From Planctomycetota bacterium (GTDB taxonomy: Bacteria; Planctomycetota; UBA1135; GCA-002748355), in NCBI GenBank assembly GCA_020638795.1, contig JACKHW010000004.1:248001-312000 (forward strand): DNA of 64,000 nucleotides, written 5' to 3'. The notes below the pieces were generated by a model. The model saw only the letters and a program-made list of their open reading frames with translations. It made no database searches and had not been told where the DNA came from. Shown here piece by piece: positions 46,528 to 54,054 of this stretch; position 1 is the first letter of the stretch, and each line of letters starts with the position of its first letter. The position numbers and the translations under genes were made by a program.

Positions 46528-49500
46528 ATGAACGCACTCGCTCGCCCCCTCGCCGCCATGCTCGCTCTGGCGTCGCTCGCCTCGACCCAGACGCCGGTCA
46601 TGATTCATGACATCGAGACGGCACCGCCGAACAATCCGAGCTCGAGTCCTGGCGAGTTCTGCGTCTTCGGTGGGTACGTCTACTTCGAAGCGAATCGCGA
46701 AGCCGAGGGGCCGGAGCTGTGGCGCTTCTCGTTGCCGAGCGGGACGCCGGCGTTGTTCAAGGACGTGGCCCCCGGTCCGCTCGGTTCGTCGCCGGAGGAG
46801 ATGACGGCTTTCGGCTCGCTGATGCTCTTTCGTGCCTACTCGATCGCGAATGGCTACGAGCTCTACGTGAGCGATGGAACTCCCGGCGGCACGACTCTGC
46901 TCAAGGACATTCGGCCGGGTCCGGACAGCGGCGACCCGCGCGACTTCGTCGTCTCCGGCTCCAAGGTCTACTTCGTGGCGGGCGATGGCACGACGGGTCG
47001 CGAACTCTGGGTGAGCGATGGAACGAACGCGGGCACCATGCTGCTCGCGGACATCGAACCCGGGTCGAACTCCAGCAATCCGACGTCACTGACCGCCTTC
47101 AGTAGCGGCATCGCGTTCACGGCATTCACGTCGGCCTACGGTAGTGAGCCTTGGATCAGCGACGGAACGGCGCTCGGAACCACGCTGCTCGCCGATGTGC
47201 GCACCGGGCCGTCCTCGAGCTTGCCCGGTTCGTTCGTGGTTCTCGGTTCGTACCTCTACTTCGGCGCCACGACTCCGACCGAAGGACGCGAGCTATGGCG
47301 CAGCAACGGTACGGCCGCGGGCACGACGCTCGTCACCGATCTCGCGCCGGGCACGCTGACGGGTCTCCCTGGCGACCTCGCGGTCTACAACTCGTTGCTG
47401 TGGTTCTCGGGTCGGACCAGCGGTAGCGATCTGGAGCTATGGTCGAGCGACGGCACGGCTGCGGGCACGACGCTCGTCAAGGACATCGAAGTCGGGAGCG
47501 GCGGTTCGGGACCGAGCGGCTTCACGGTCGTTGGTACGAAGATGTTCTTCACCGCGTACCAAGTCACTACCGGGCGCGAACTCTGGCAAACCGATGGCAC
47601 GACGAGCGGCACGGTGTTCGTCAAGGACATCCAAGTCGGTACCGGTACGCCCTCCATTACGGCGATCACGGCGCTCGGATCGAGCCTCGCGGTCTTCAGT
47701 GCCGACGATGGCGTGAACGGACGCGAACCGTGGGTCAGTGACGGCACGGCAGCAGGTACGCAACTGCTGCAGGACATCTACGGTGGCGCGAGCAGCTCGG
47801 CAACGAACGCGTTCTTCGCGACACCGGGCGCCGTGTGGTTTGGCGCGTACACACCCACCTACGGCATCGAACTCTGGCAGTCGGACGGTACACCGACGGG
47901 CACGAGCCTCGTCCTCGACATCTACGACCTGCCAGCGCTCGCGACTGCGGGATCGGGAATGGAAGACCCCGTGGACCTGTTCGGAAAGTCGATCTTCTTG
48001 TCGGGCACGCAGGCGTTCGGCCTCGAACCGTGGGTCACCGACGGAACGAGTGCGGGCACGTTCCAGCTCGCGGACATCAATCCCGGCCCCGCCGATTCGA
48101 TCGCGCACGCGTTCACGCGCGTCGACAACAAGGTCTTCTTCGTCGCGGACAACGGGACGACCGGTCGCGAACTCTGGGTGACCGACGGCACGACCGCGGG
48201 AACGATGCTGCTCAAGGACGTCAATCCGGGGCCCGCGACCGGCTACATCAAGCCGATGATCGAACTCGGTGGGAAGCTCTACTTCCGTGGGCAGGACCCG
48301 ACGAACGGTATCGAGTTCTGGACGAGTGATGGCACGCCGGCAGGCACGACGATGCTCAAGGACATCAACCCGGGTGTCGCGAGTGGATTGACGGCATGGG
48401 CAGGCTTCGAGTTCTGGAAGTGGAACGACAAGATCTGGTTCACCGCCAACGACGGCACGACGGGCTTCGAACTCTGGTCGTCCGATGGTACGACGGCAGG
48501 CACGACGCTGTTCCTCGAGCTCAATCCCGGGACCGCATCCTCGAGTCCGCTCCGAGTCGGGCAGAAAGACGATGCGTTCTTCTTCTCTGCGACACTGCCG
48601 GCAACCGGTACGGAGATCTGGGTCAGCGACGGCACCGTGGCCGGCACGATGCTCCTGATGGACGTCGTCTCGGGGAGTGGCTCGTCGCAGTTCTTCGACA
48701 TCGGCGTGTTCGGCAGTTCGTACCTGTTCCTCGCCTACGAACCGACGCTCGGCTACGAGCCTTACATCACGAGCGGCACACCGGCCGGCACGTCGTTGCT
48801 CAAAGACATCTACCCCGGCTCGGACTCGTCGTTCGCGACGGGCTTCGGTGAGGTCGGTGGCAAGTTCGTCTTTCGCGCGCGCACGGCCGCGGAGAGCGAC
48901 GAGCTGTGGGCGACCGACGGCACGACGGCGGGCACCGGCCTCCTCGTAGACATCCGGCCGGGCAAGTGGTCCTCGAACGCGCAGTCTCCGCTGAAGGTCG
49001 ACGGCGATCACATCTACTTCGTCGCCGATGCCACCGGCTTCGATCGCGAGATCTGGAAGACCGACGGCACGATCGCTGGAACCGCCATGGCCATGGACGT
49101 GCGGCCTGGACCGCTCGGAAGCAACGCCGGCGAACTCCACGTGAGCGGTGGAGAGCTGCGCTTCATGGCCGACGACGGCGTCCATGGACTCGAACCGTGG
49201 CGCTGGTGCCCAGGTGCCGTGTCCCAACCGATCGGCATGGGCTGCACGACGGCGCCGCCACGCGTCCCCACGCTTTCGATGACGGACCACGTTCTCGGGA
49301 CGACGCTGACGATCACCTCGTCCGAGGGAGCGCCTGGCGCGATCGTCGTTCCGCTTCTCGGCCTTCCCGTCGCCGGATCCGCCATCTGGGTCCCGAGCGC
49401 CGGTGCAGCGTGCTACTCCTACATCGACCTCTTCAGTTACTGGACCACGCTCCCGGCGTTCGTGGTTCCGCCGTCGGGATCGTTCACGGCGGCCTACCCG

Positions 49501-49620
49501 ATCCCGCTCGATCCAGCGCTCCTGTGCGTGAAGATCTGCTACCAGGACTGGCACATCCTGCTCTCGCCGAGTGTGGCCGTCGAGCTGTCGAACGGCTGGA
49601 ACGCGACGATCGGAAACTGA
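46528..49620 (+). CDS. Secreted ELWxxDGTxxGT-repeat protein
   Basis: The 1030-residue product has a signal peptide (RPLAAMLALASLAST). About 17 repeats of some 48 residues follow, each centred on E-[LP]-W-x-[ST]-D-G-T-x-x-G-T-x-L-[LV]-x-D-[IV]-x-P-G. These ELW repeats are known from large bacterial surface proteins and probably form beta-propellers. The last 130 residues (IGMGCTTAPPRVP ... LSNGWNATIG) are a distinct C-terminal module similar to that of the Kelch protein at 18913. The start ATG lies only 11 bases from the longest possible start of the divergent selenoprotein gene. A decayed repeat lies just downstream. Confidence 0.85.
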   Translation: MNALARPLAAMLALASLASTQTPVMIHDIETAPPNNPSSSPGEFCVFGGYVYFEANREAEGPELWRFSLPSGTPALFKDVAPGPLGSSPEEMTAFGSLMLFRAYSIANGYELYVSDGTPGGTTLLKDIRPGPDSGDPRDFVVSGSKVYFVAGDGTTGRELWVSDGTNAGTMLLADIEPGSNSSNPTSLTAFSSGIAFTAFTSAYGSEPWISDGTALGTTLLADVRTGPSSSLPGSFVVLGSYLYFGATTPTEGRELWRSNGTAAGTTLVTDLAPGTLTGLPGDLAVYNSLLWFSGRTSGSDLELWSSDGTAAGTTLVKDIEVGSGGSGPSGFTVVGTKMFFTAYQVTTGRELWQTDGTTSGTVFVKDIQVGTGTPSITAITALGSSLAVFSADDGVNGREPWVSDGTAAGTQLLQDIYGGASSSATNAFFATPGAVWFGAYTPTYGIELWQSDGTPTGTSLVLDIYDLPALATAGSGMEDPVDLFGKSIFLSGTQAFGLEPWVTDGTSAGTFQLADINPGPADSIAHAFTRVDNKVFFVADNGTTGRELWVTDGTTAGTMLLKDVNPGPATGYIKPMIELGGKLYFRGQDPTNGIEFWTSDGTPAGTTMLKDINPGVASGLTAWAGFEFWKWNDKIWFTANDGTTGFELWSSDGTTAGTTLFLELNPGTASSSPLRVGQKDDAFFFSATLPATGTEIWVSDGTVAGTMLLMDVVSGSGSSQFFDIGVFGSSYLFLAYEPTLGYEPYITSGTPAGTSLLKDIYPGSDSSFATGFGEVGGKFVFRARTAAESDELWATDGTTAGTGLLVDIRPGKWSSNAQSPLKVDGDHIYFVADATGFDREIWKTDGTIAGTAMAMDVRPGPLGSNAGELHVSGGELRFMADDGVHGLEPWRWCPGAVSQPIGMGCTTAPPRVPTLSMTDHVLGTTLTITSSEGAPGAIVVPLLGLPVAGSAIWVPSAGAACYSYIDLFSYWTTLPAFVVPPSGSFTAAYPIPLDPALLCVKICYQDWHILLSPSVAVELSNGWNATIGN

Positions 49621-49656
49621 GTCACCAGTCCCGAAGACAGCGCGATCGCATGATGA

Positions 49657-49782
49657 CCGGCTCGACTTGTCACCGCGAGCACCGGCCCTGAACTCCGAGT
49701 CTTCGAGGGAAGCGCGACGACGACCAGCCTCGTCAAGGACATCGACCCCGGCGCTGCTGGGAGCGCCTCGGCGCGACTCTGA
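49657..49782 (+). pseudogene. Decayed ELW-repeat fragment
   Basis: Between the ELW-repeat gene and the radical SAM pair, a short plus-strand frame ending at TGA 49780-49782 reads TASTGPELRVFEGSATTTS followed by LVKDIDPGAAGS. This aligns with one repeat unit of the upstream protein (T-x-G-x-E-L-W-V-x-D-G-T-x-x-G-T-x-L-V-K-D-I-x-P-G), with W and D-G-T degraded. An in-frame TGA at 49654-49656 cuts it off upstream. It is a remnant of a second or longer ELW-repeat gene. The rest of the 310-bp gap (49621-49929) shows nothing else. Confidence 0.55.
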
Positions 49783-49932
49783 GCGCCGCGCTCGAAAACC
49801 GACCAGGTGCACCGCTGGCGGCGTGTGTCCGAGTTTCTCGTCACACTGTAGAGTCGCGTTTGCCGCTCCCGGTCGCGATCGCAATCCAACAGCGACGCGA
49901 CGAACCCTCCCACCTATTGCCCTGCACCAGTG

Positions 49933-51042
49933 ATGCCGACCCGCAGCCGTCTCATCCGCACGTTACGTCCGCACCTCGACGCCATGCCGAGGTTGCGCGC
50001 GATCCTCAAGATTCTCGATGCCCGCGTCGAACGCGCGCAGTACTCCGTAGCAGGTCGTGTGCCGACGCTGATTCGTCCCGCGCCTCGTCAGATCACGATC
50101 GCGATCACGGCGGACTGCAATCTACGCTGCATCGGCTGTCGATACGGAAGAGACTTCATGACCGGATCGAAGCTCGACCTCGAGACGGTGCTCCACGTCC
50201 TCGACGACGCGCGCAAGGCGGGAGTGAATCGCGCGCGCTTCTTCGGAGGCGAACCGCTGTTGCACGAAGATCTTCCCGCAATGATCCGTCATGCGAAGAG
50301 TCGCGGACTCGACGCCTACGTGACGACCAACGCGACGCTGCTCGAACGGCGCATCGACGAACTCGCCGAAGCCGGACTCGACTGGATGACGATGGGCTTC
50401 TACGGCACGGGGTCATCGTTCGACGACTACACGCAGACGCGCAAGCACTTCGAACGCCTCGAGCGAGGACTCGGGATGCTGCGCGATCGATGGTCCCATC
50501 AGATCGAAGCCCAGCTCAACTTCGTGCTCCATCGACGCACGGCCGACCTCGAGTCGATCGAGCGCGCGTGGGAATTCGCGCAGCGTTTCGGCATGGTCTT
50601 CTCCGTCGACCCCGTCAGCGAGACGATTCCGTTCTTCGCGAATCCGAAGGGAGTTCTCGACTTCGAGGAGCACCATCGCAATGCGCTGCGCACGGTCGCC
50701 GACGCCCTGCTCGCGAAGAAGCGCGCACATCCAGAGCGCATGCCGCAAAGCGCCGAACTCCTCAATGCGCTACCCGAGCTGCTGCTCGATCACGAAAACG
50801 TGCAGATCCCGTGCGACGCCTACGACCTGATCTGGGTTGGCGCGAACGGCGTCGTGCAGCTCTGCGACACAGCGTTCCCGCTCGGCAACGTCCACGAACG
50901 ACCCTTGCGCGACATCCTCTTCACGGCCGAGCACAAGAAGGTGTGCGTGGATGCGTTCCGGCTGCAGTGCCCCAACTGCCACTGCAAGATCGACAGCCGC
51001 ATGCGGAAGCACGGCCCGAGTCTCCGTCGCTTCGCGGTCTGA
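49933..51042 (+). CDS. Radical SAM protein with SPASM-like C-terminus (first of a tandem pair)
   Basis: The 369-residue product has the radical SAM motif C-N-L-R-C-I-G-C near residue 63, followed by FFGGEPLLH (the GGE motif) and VTTNATLLERRI. The C-terminal part holds a second cysteine set like a SPASM/twitch domain: IPCDAYDLIWVGANGVVQLC and FRLQCPNCHCKIDSR. Such enzymes use S-adenosylmethionine and iron-sulfur clusters to modify peptides, proteins or small molecules. No precursor peptide or partner is recognised nearby. ATG 49933 follows GTG 49930 directly. It overlaps the next gene by one base (TGATG), showing translational coupling. Confidence 0.88.
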   Translation: MPTRSRLIRTLRPHLDAMPRLRAILKILDARVERAQYSVAGRVPTLIRPAPRQITIAITADCNLRCIGCRYGRDFMTGSKLDLETVLHVLDDARKAGVNRARFFGGEPLLHEDLPAMIRHAKSRGLDAYVTTNATLLERRIDELAEAGLDWMTMGFYGTGSSFDDYTQTRKHFERLERGLGMLRDRWSHQIEAQLNFVLHRRTADLESIERAWEFAQRFGMVFSVDPVSETIPFFANPKGVLDFEEHHRNALRTVADALLAKKRAHPERMPQSAELLNALPELLLDHENVQIPCDAYDLIWVGANGVVQLCDTAFPLGNVHERPLRDILFTAEHKKVCVDAFRLQCPNCHCKIDSRMRKHGPSLRRFAV

Positions 51043-52163
51043 TGTCGCCGCTCCGAATACAGATCGAGCGCTCGCTGCGCGCGGCACTGCGTCGTATGCC
51101 GAGCGTCAAGAGCGGCATCCTCCGCGCCGGCGAGTGGCGTGACCGCCGACGCCACGCTGCATGGGAACGCGATCCTTCGCGCGTGCGCGCCCTTCCTCGC
51201 AAGATGACCGTCGCGATCACGGCAGCGTGTGATCAGCGATGCATCGGTTGCAAGTACGGCCGGGACTTCATGCCGGGCCACGCATTGCCGACCGAGCTCG
51301 CGATGCAGCTCCTCGAAGATGCACGCGACGGAGGAGTCCGCAGTGTGCGCCTCTACGGTGGCGAACCCCTGCTCCATCCGGATCTCCCCTCGATGGTCTC
51401 TCGCTCGCTGGACCTCGGCATGAGCACGTACATCACGACCAACGGCATCCTGCTCGATCGTCGCATCGACGACCTCTATCGCGCCGGGCTGCGCGCGATC
51501 ACGATCGGCTACTACGGACACGGCGATGCCTACGACACGTACGTCGGCGCCAAGGGTCGCTTCGACCGGCTCACGGAGAGTCTGCAATACGTGCGATCGC
51601 GCTACGGATCGAAGATTGGGATCCAACTCAACTACCTGATCATGCGACCGTCGTGCAACCTCGAGGCGCTCGAGGACGCGTGGAGGTTCTGCGAGTCGTT
51701 CGACCTGAAGTTCAACACCGACTTGATCCACTACTCGTTGCCCTACTTCGCCCAAGGGCGCGACAACGACCTGCACTTTGGCGACGACGATCGCGATAGC
51801 GTGCGGGCCTTCGTCGATCGTCTACTCGAACTCCGGCAGACATTCCCACAGCGCTTCACCGAAGCCGCTTCGAGCCTACGATCGATCCCGGATTGGCTCT
51901 TCCTCGGTCCCGAGATCAAGATCCCCTGCGACGCATACAAGCTTCTCTGGGTCGGCGCCGACGGAACGGTGCAACTCTGCTACGTCACCTTCCCTCTCGG
52001 CAACCTCCACGAGACGCGGCTGCGCGACTTGATCCGTGGTCCACGCCACCACGACGCAGCGCGCGGCGCGTTCTGCCTCGAATGCCCCGGCTGTCACTGC
52101 GAGCGCCAACATCGCATCGCGAAGCACGCGCCGAGCTATCGGCGGTACGGCAGCGATCTCTGA
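51042..52163 (+). CDS. Radical SAM protein with SPASM-like C-terminus (second of a tandem pair)
   Basis: The 373-residue product is a paralogue of the preceding gene, with the same layout: C-D-Q-R-C-I-G-C, LYGGEPLLHPDLPSMV, YITTNGILLDRRIDDLY, IPCDAYKLLWVGADGTVQLC and CLECPGCHCERQHRI. The two share domain order and most motif positions but differ clearly in between, so this is an old duplication, perhaps with different substrates or a heterodimer. Its ATG shares the A of the upstream TGA. A longer frame reaching back to 49860 is antisense-like and out of phase with the first gene. Substrate unknown; the next genes are a hipBA module and seem unrelated. Confidence 0.88.
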   Translation: MSPLRIQIERSLRAALRRMPSVKSGILRAGEWRDRRRHAAWERDPSRVRALPRKMTVAITAACDQRCIGCKYGRDFMPGHALPTELAMQLLEDARDGGVRSVRLYGGEPLLHPDLPSMVSRSLDLGMSTYITTNGILLDRRIDDLYRAGLRAITIGYYGHGDAYDTYVGAKGRFDRLTESLQYVRSRYGSKIGIQLNYLIMRPSCNLEALEDAWRFCESFDLKFNTDLIHYSLPYFAQGRDNDLHFGDDDRDSVRAFVDRLLELRQTFPQRFTEAASSLRSIPDWLFLGPEIKIPCDAYKLLWVGADGTVQLCYVTFPLGNLHETRLRDLIRGPRHHDAARGAFCLECPGCHCERQHRIAKHAPSYRRYGSDL

Positions 52164-52213
52164 TTCCATGCAGCGAAGGACGCCTCTCGCGCCTTTGCTA
52201 TGCGCATACAAAT

Positions 52214-52267
52214 CATCACTTTTGATGCTTTGTATGCAATTTATAGCTTATATCATCAACTTTGATG
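52214..52267 (+). promoter_or_regulatory. Paired palindromic operators upstream of hipBA
   Basis: Two related 14-base palindromes, CATCACTTTTGATG at 52214 and CATCAACTTTGATG at 52254, start exactly 40 bases apart. A weaker relative (CATCGAACTTGACG) lies at 52302. The region 52200-52345 is much richer in A and T than its surroundings. HipB-type repressors bind such repeated palindromes to control their own operon, so these are likely operators; no -10/-35 pair is convincing. Confidence 0.6.
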
Positions 52268-52360
52268 GCCCTTGGAGGGCCAACGACGATCTCAATTAAT
52301 TCATCGAACTTGACGATAAAAAGCCTCGAATCGCATTCGATTCATCGTATCTGAAGACTC

Positions 52361-52717
52361 ATGAGCGAGCCTGCCAGCCCCGATCAAGCACTCCTTCGAA
52401 GACTCGGCGAGCGTCTCGCGCGGGCACGACTGGACCTCAACCGGACTCAAGCCGCGCTCGCGCGCGAGGCCGGCGTCTCCAAGAGCACCGTCGAACGCCT
52501 CGAAAACGGTGAGTCGACCCAGCTCTCCAACTTCCTGCGCATCCTGCGCGTGCTCGGCCTCGTCGACTTCCTGTCGAACCTCCTGATCGAACCGCCTCCG
52601 AGCCCGATCGAACTCTTGAAGCTCCAAGGCAACCGACGCCAACGTGCATCCCGCAAGGGCCGCAAACCGCGTGGCGCGAGCAAGTCGAAGTCGTGGACCT
52701 GGGACGACGAATCATGA
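52361..52717 (+). CDS. HipB-like XRE-family antitoxin/repressor
   Basis: The 118-residue product has a helix-turn-helix of the Cro/C1 (XRE) type at about residues 10-65: LGERLARARLDLNRTQAALA, REAGVSKSTVERLENGESTQ, LRILRVLGLVD. The C-terminal tail is basic (QRASRKGRKPRGASKSK). It should neutralise HipA and repress the operon by binding the palindromes upstream. Its stop overlaps the hipA start as ATGA, the usual tight coupling in toxin-antitoxin pairs. Confidence 0.85.
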   Translation: MSEPASPDQALLRRLGERLARARLDLNRTQAALAREAGVSKSTVERLENGESTQLSNFLRILRVLGLVDFLSNLLIEPPPSPIELLKLQGNRRQRASRKGRKPRGASKSKSWTWDDES

Positions 52718-54039
52718 CCACCGTCGTTGCCGAGGTTCGCCTTTGGGGTCGACGCATCGGTGCCGTCGCGCTCCCCGAGAACACCCGATACGCCGCCTTC
52801 GAATACGACCCCGAGTTCGCACAGAGCGGGATCGAAGTCGCGCCACTGAAGATGCCCCTGTCGGATCGCGTGTATCAGTTTCCCGAACTCGCGTTACCGA
52901 GCTTCCACGGCCTGCCGGGGCTCCTCGCCGACTCGCTCCCCGATCGATTCGGCAACCGCCTGATCGATGCGTGGCTCGCGAGGCAGGGCCGCGAGCCCGC
53001 GAGCATGCACGTCATCGAGCGACTCTGCTACGTCGGCCGGCGCGGCATGGGTGCCCTCGAGTTCGAGCCTGCACAGGGTCCAACGCGCACCGACGGCACG
53101 CGCCTCGACATCGCCGCGCTCGTCGAACTCGCGTCCAAGGTGCTCGCCGAACGCACGGCGTTCTCGACCTCGATCGAAGACGACGACCTCCTGCGCGACA
53201 TCCTACGCATCGGAACGTCGGCGGGCGGCGCGCGCGCGAAAGCCATCCTGGCGTGGAACCGTCAAACCGGCGAAGTGCGCTCGGGCCAAGCCGACGTCGG
53301 CGCCGGGTTCGAGCACTGGCTCCTCAAGTTCGATGGCGTGACGGGGAATCGCGACAAGGAACTCGCCGACCCTCAGGGTTTCGGTGCCATCGAGTACGCC
53401 TACTCCCTCATGGCGACGGCAGCGCGGATCGAGATGACCGAGTGTCGCCTCCTCGAGGAGAACGGGCGCAGGCACTTCATGACGAAGCGCTTCGATCGCG
53501 TCGATTCGCGGGACCGTAGCACAAAACTCCACATGCAATCCCTCGGAGCCCTCGCCCACTACGACTTCAACCTTGCTGGTGCGTACGGATACGAGCAGGC
53601 GATCCAGGTCATGCGTAGCCTGGCACTCCCGATGGATCAGATCGAAGAGCTGTTTCGACGCATGACGTTCAACATCGTCGCTCGCAATCACGACGACCAC
53701 GTCAAGAACATCGCCTTCCTCATGAATCGAGAAGGCGTGTGGCGCCTGTCTCCAGCGTTCGACGTCACCTATAGCTTCAACCCCGACGGCGCATGGACTT
53801 CGCAGCATCAGATGACGATGAACGGCAAGCGCGACCATTTCGATCGCAGCGACTTCGAAACCTGCGGACGGAACGCCGGCCTCGCGCGTGGTCGAGCTCT
53901 CGCGATCCTCGACGAAGTGCTCCACATCGTCGCGCGCTGGCCCGAGTTCGCCGCGCGCGCGGCGCTACCCGAGGACGTGACGCGACAGATCGGCAACGCG
54001 CTGCGGCACGAAGCCTTGAGCGTTGCCGGGAACCGCTGA
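52714..54039 (+). CDS. HipA-like serine/threonine kinase toxin
   Basis: The 441-residue product matches HipA: an N-terminal domain with FEYDPEFAQSGIEVAPLKMP, FHGLPGLLADSLPDRFGN and a P-loop-like GTSAGGARAKAIL. The kinase core follows with FMTKRFDR, the catalytic VARNHDDHVKNIAFLM (Asp as base, Asn and Lys as partners) and the metal-binding LSPAFDVTYS. HipA toxins phosphorylate glutamyl-tRNA synthetase or other targets and slow growth; the target here is unknown. ATG 52714 overlaps the antitoxin stop. It ends 9 bases from the convergent gene at 54049. The AT-rich leader suggests that the pair was acquired. Confidence 0.9.
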   Translation: MTTVVAEVRLWGRRIGAVALPENTRYAAFEYDPEFAQSGIEVAPLKMPLSDRVYQFPELALPSFHGLPGLLADSLPDRFGNRLIDAWLARQGREPASMHVIERLCYVGRRGMGALEFEPAQGPTRTDGTRLDIAALVELASKVLAERTAFSTSIEDDDLLRDILRIGTSAGGARAKAILAWNRQTGEVRSGQADVGAGFEHWLLKFDGVTGNRDKELADPQGFGAIEYAYSLMATAARIEMTECRLLEENGRRHFMTKRFDRVDSRDRSTKLHMQSLGALAHYDFNLAGAYGYEQAIQVMRSLALPMDQIEELFRRMTFNIVARNHDDHVKNIAFLMNREGVWRLSPAFDVTYSFNPDGAWTSQHQMTMNGKRDHFDRSDFETCGRNAGLARGRALAILDEVLHIVARWPEFAARAALPEDVTRQIGNALRHEALSVAGNR

Positions 54040-54054
54040 GTCGACGATTCAGCG
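54034..54054. terminator. Hairpin shared by the ends of two convergent genes
   Basis: CGCTGA and TCAGCG pair around a 9-base loop and overlap the stop codons of hipA and of the minus-strand gene at 54049. It could act as a bidirectional terminator; no U-tract is visible. Confidence 0.3.

Noticed and set aside
46528..49620. CRISPR-like periodicity across the ELW-repeat gene
   Set aside because: The repeats are about 140 bases, coding and diverged at DNA level; no short identical repeats with spacers are seen anywhere in the window.
47437..49884. Long minus-strand frame opposite the ELW-repeat gene
   Set aside because: It mirrors the repeats on the other strand, which gives periodic but meaningless sequence.
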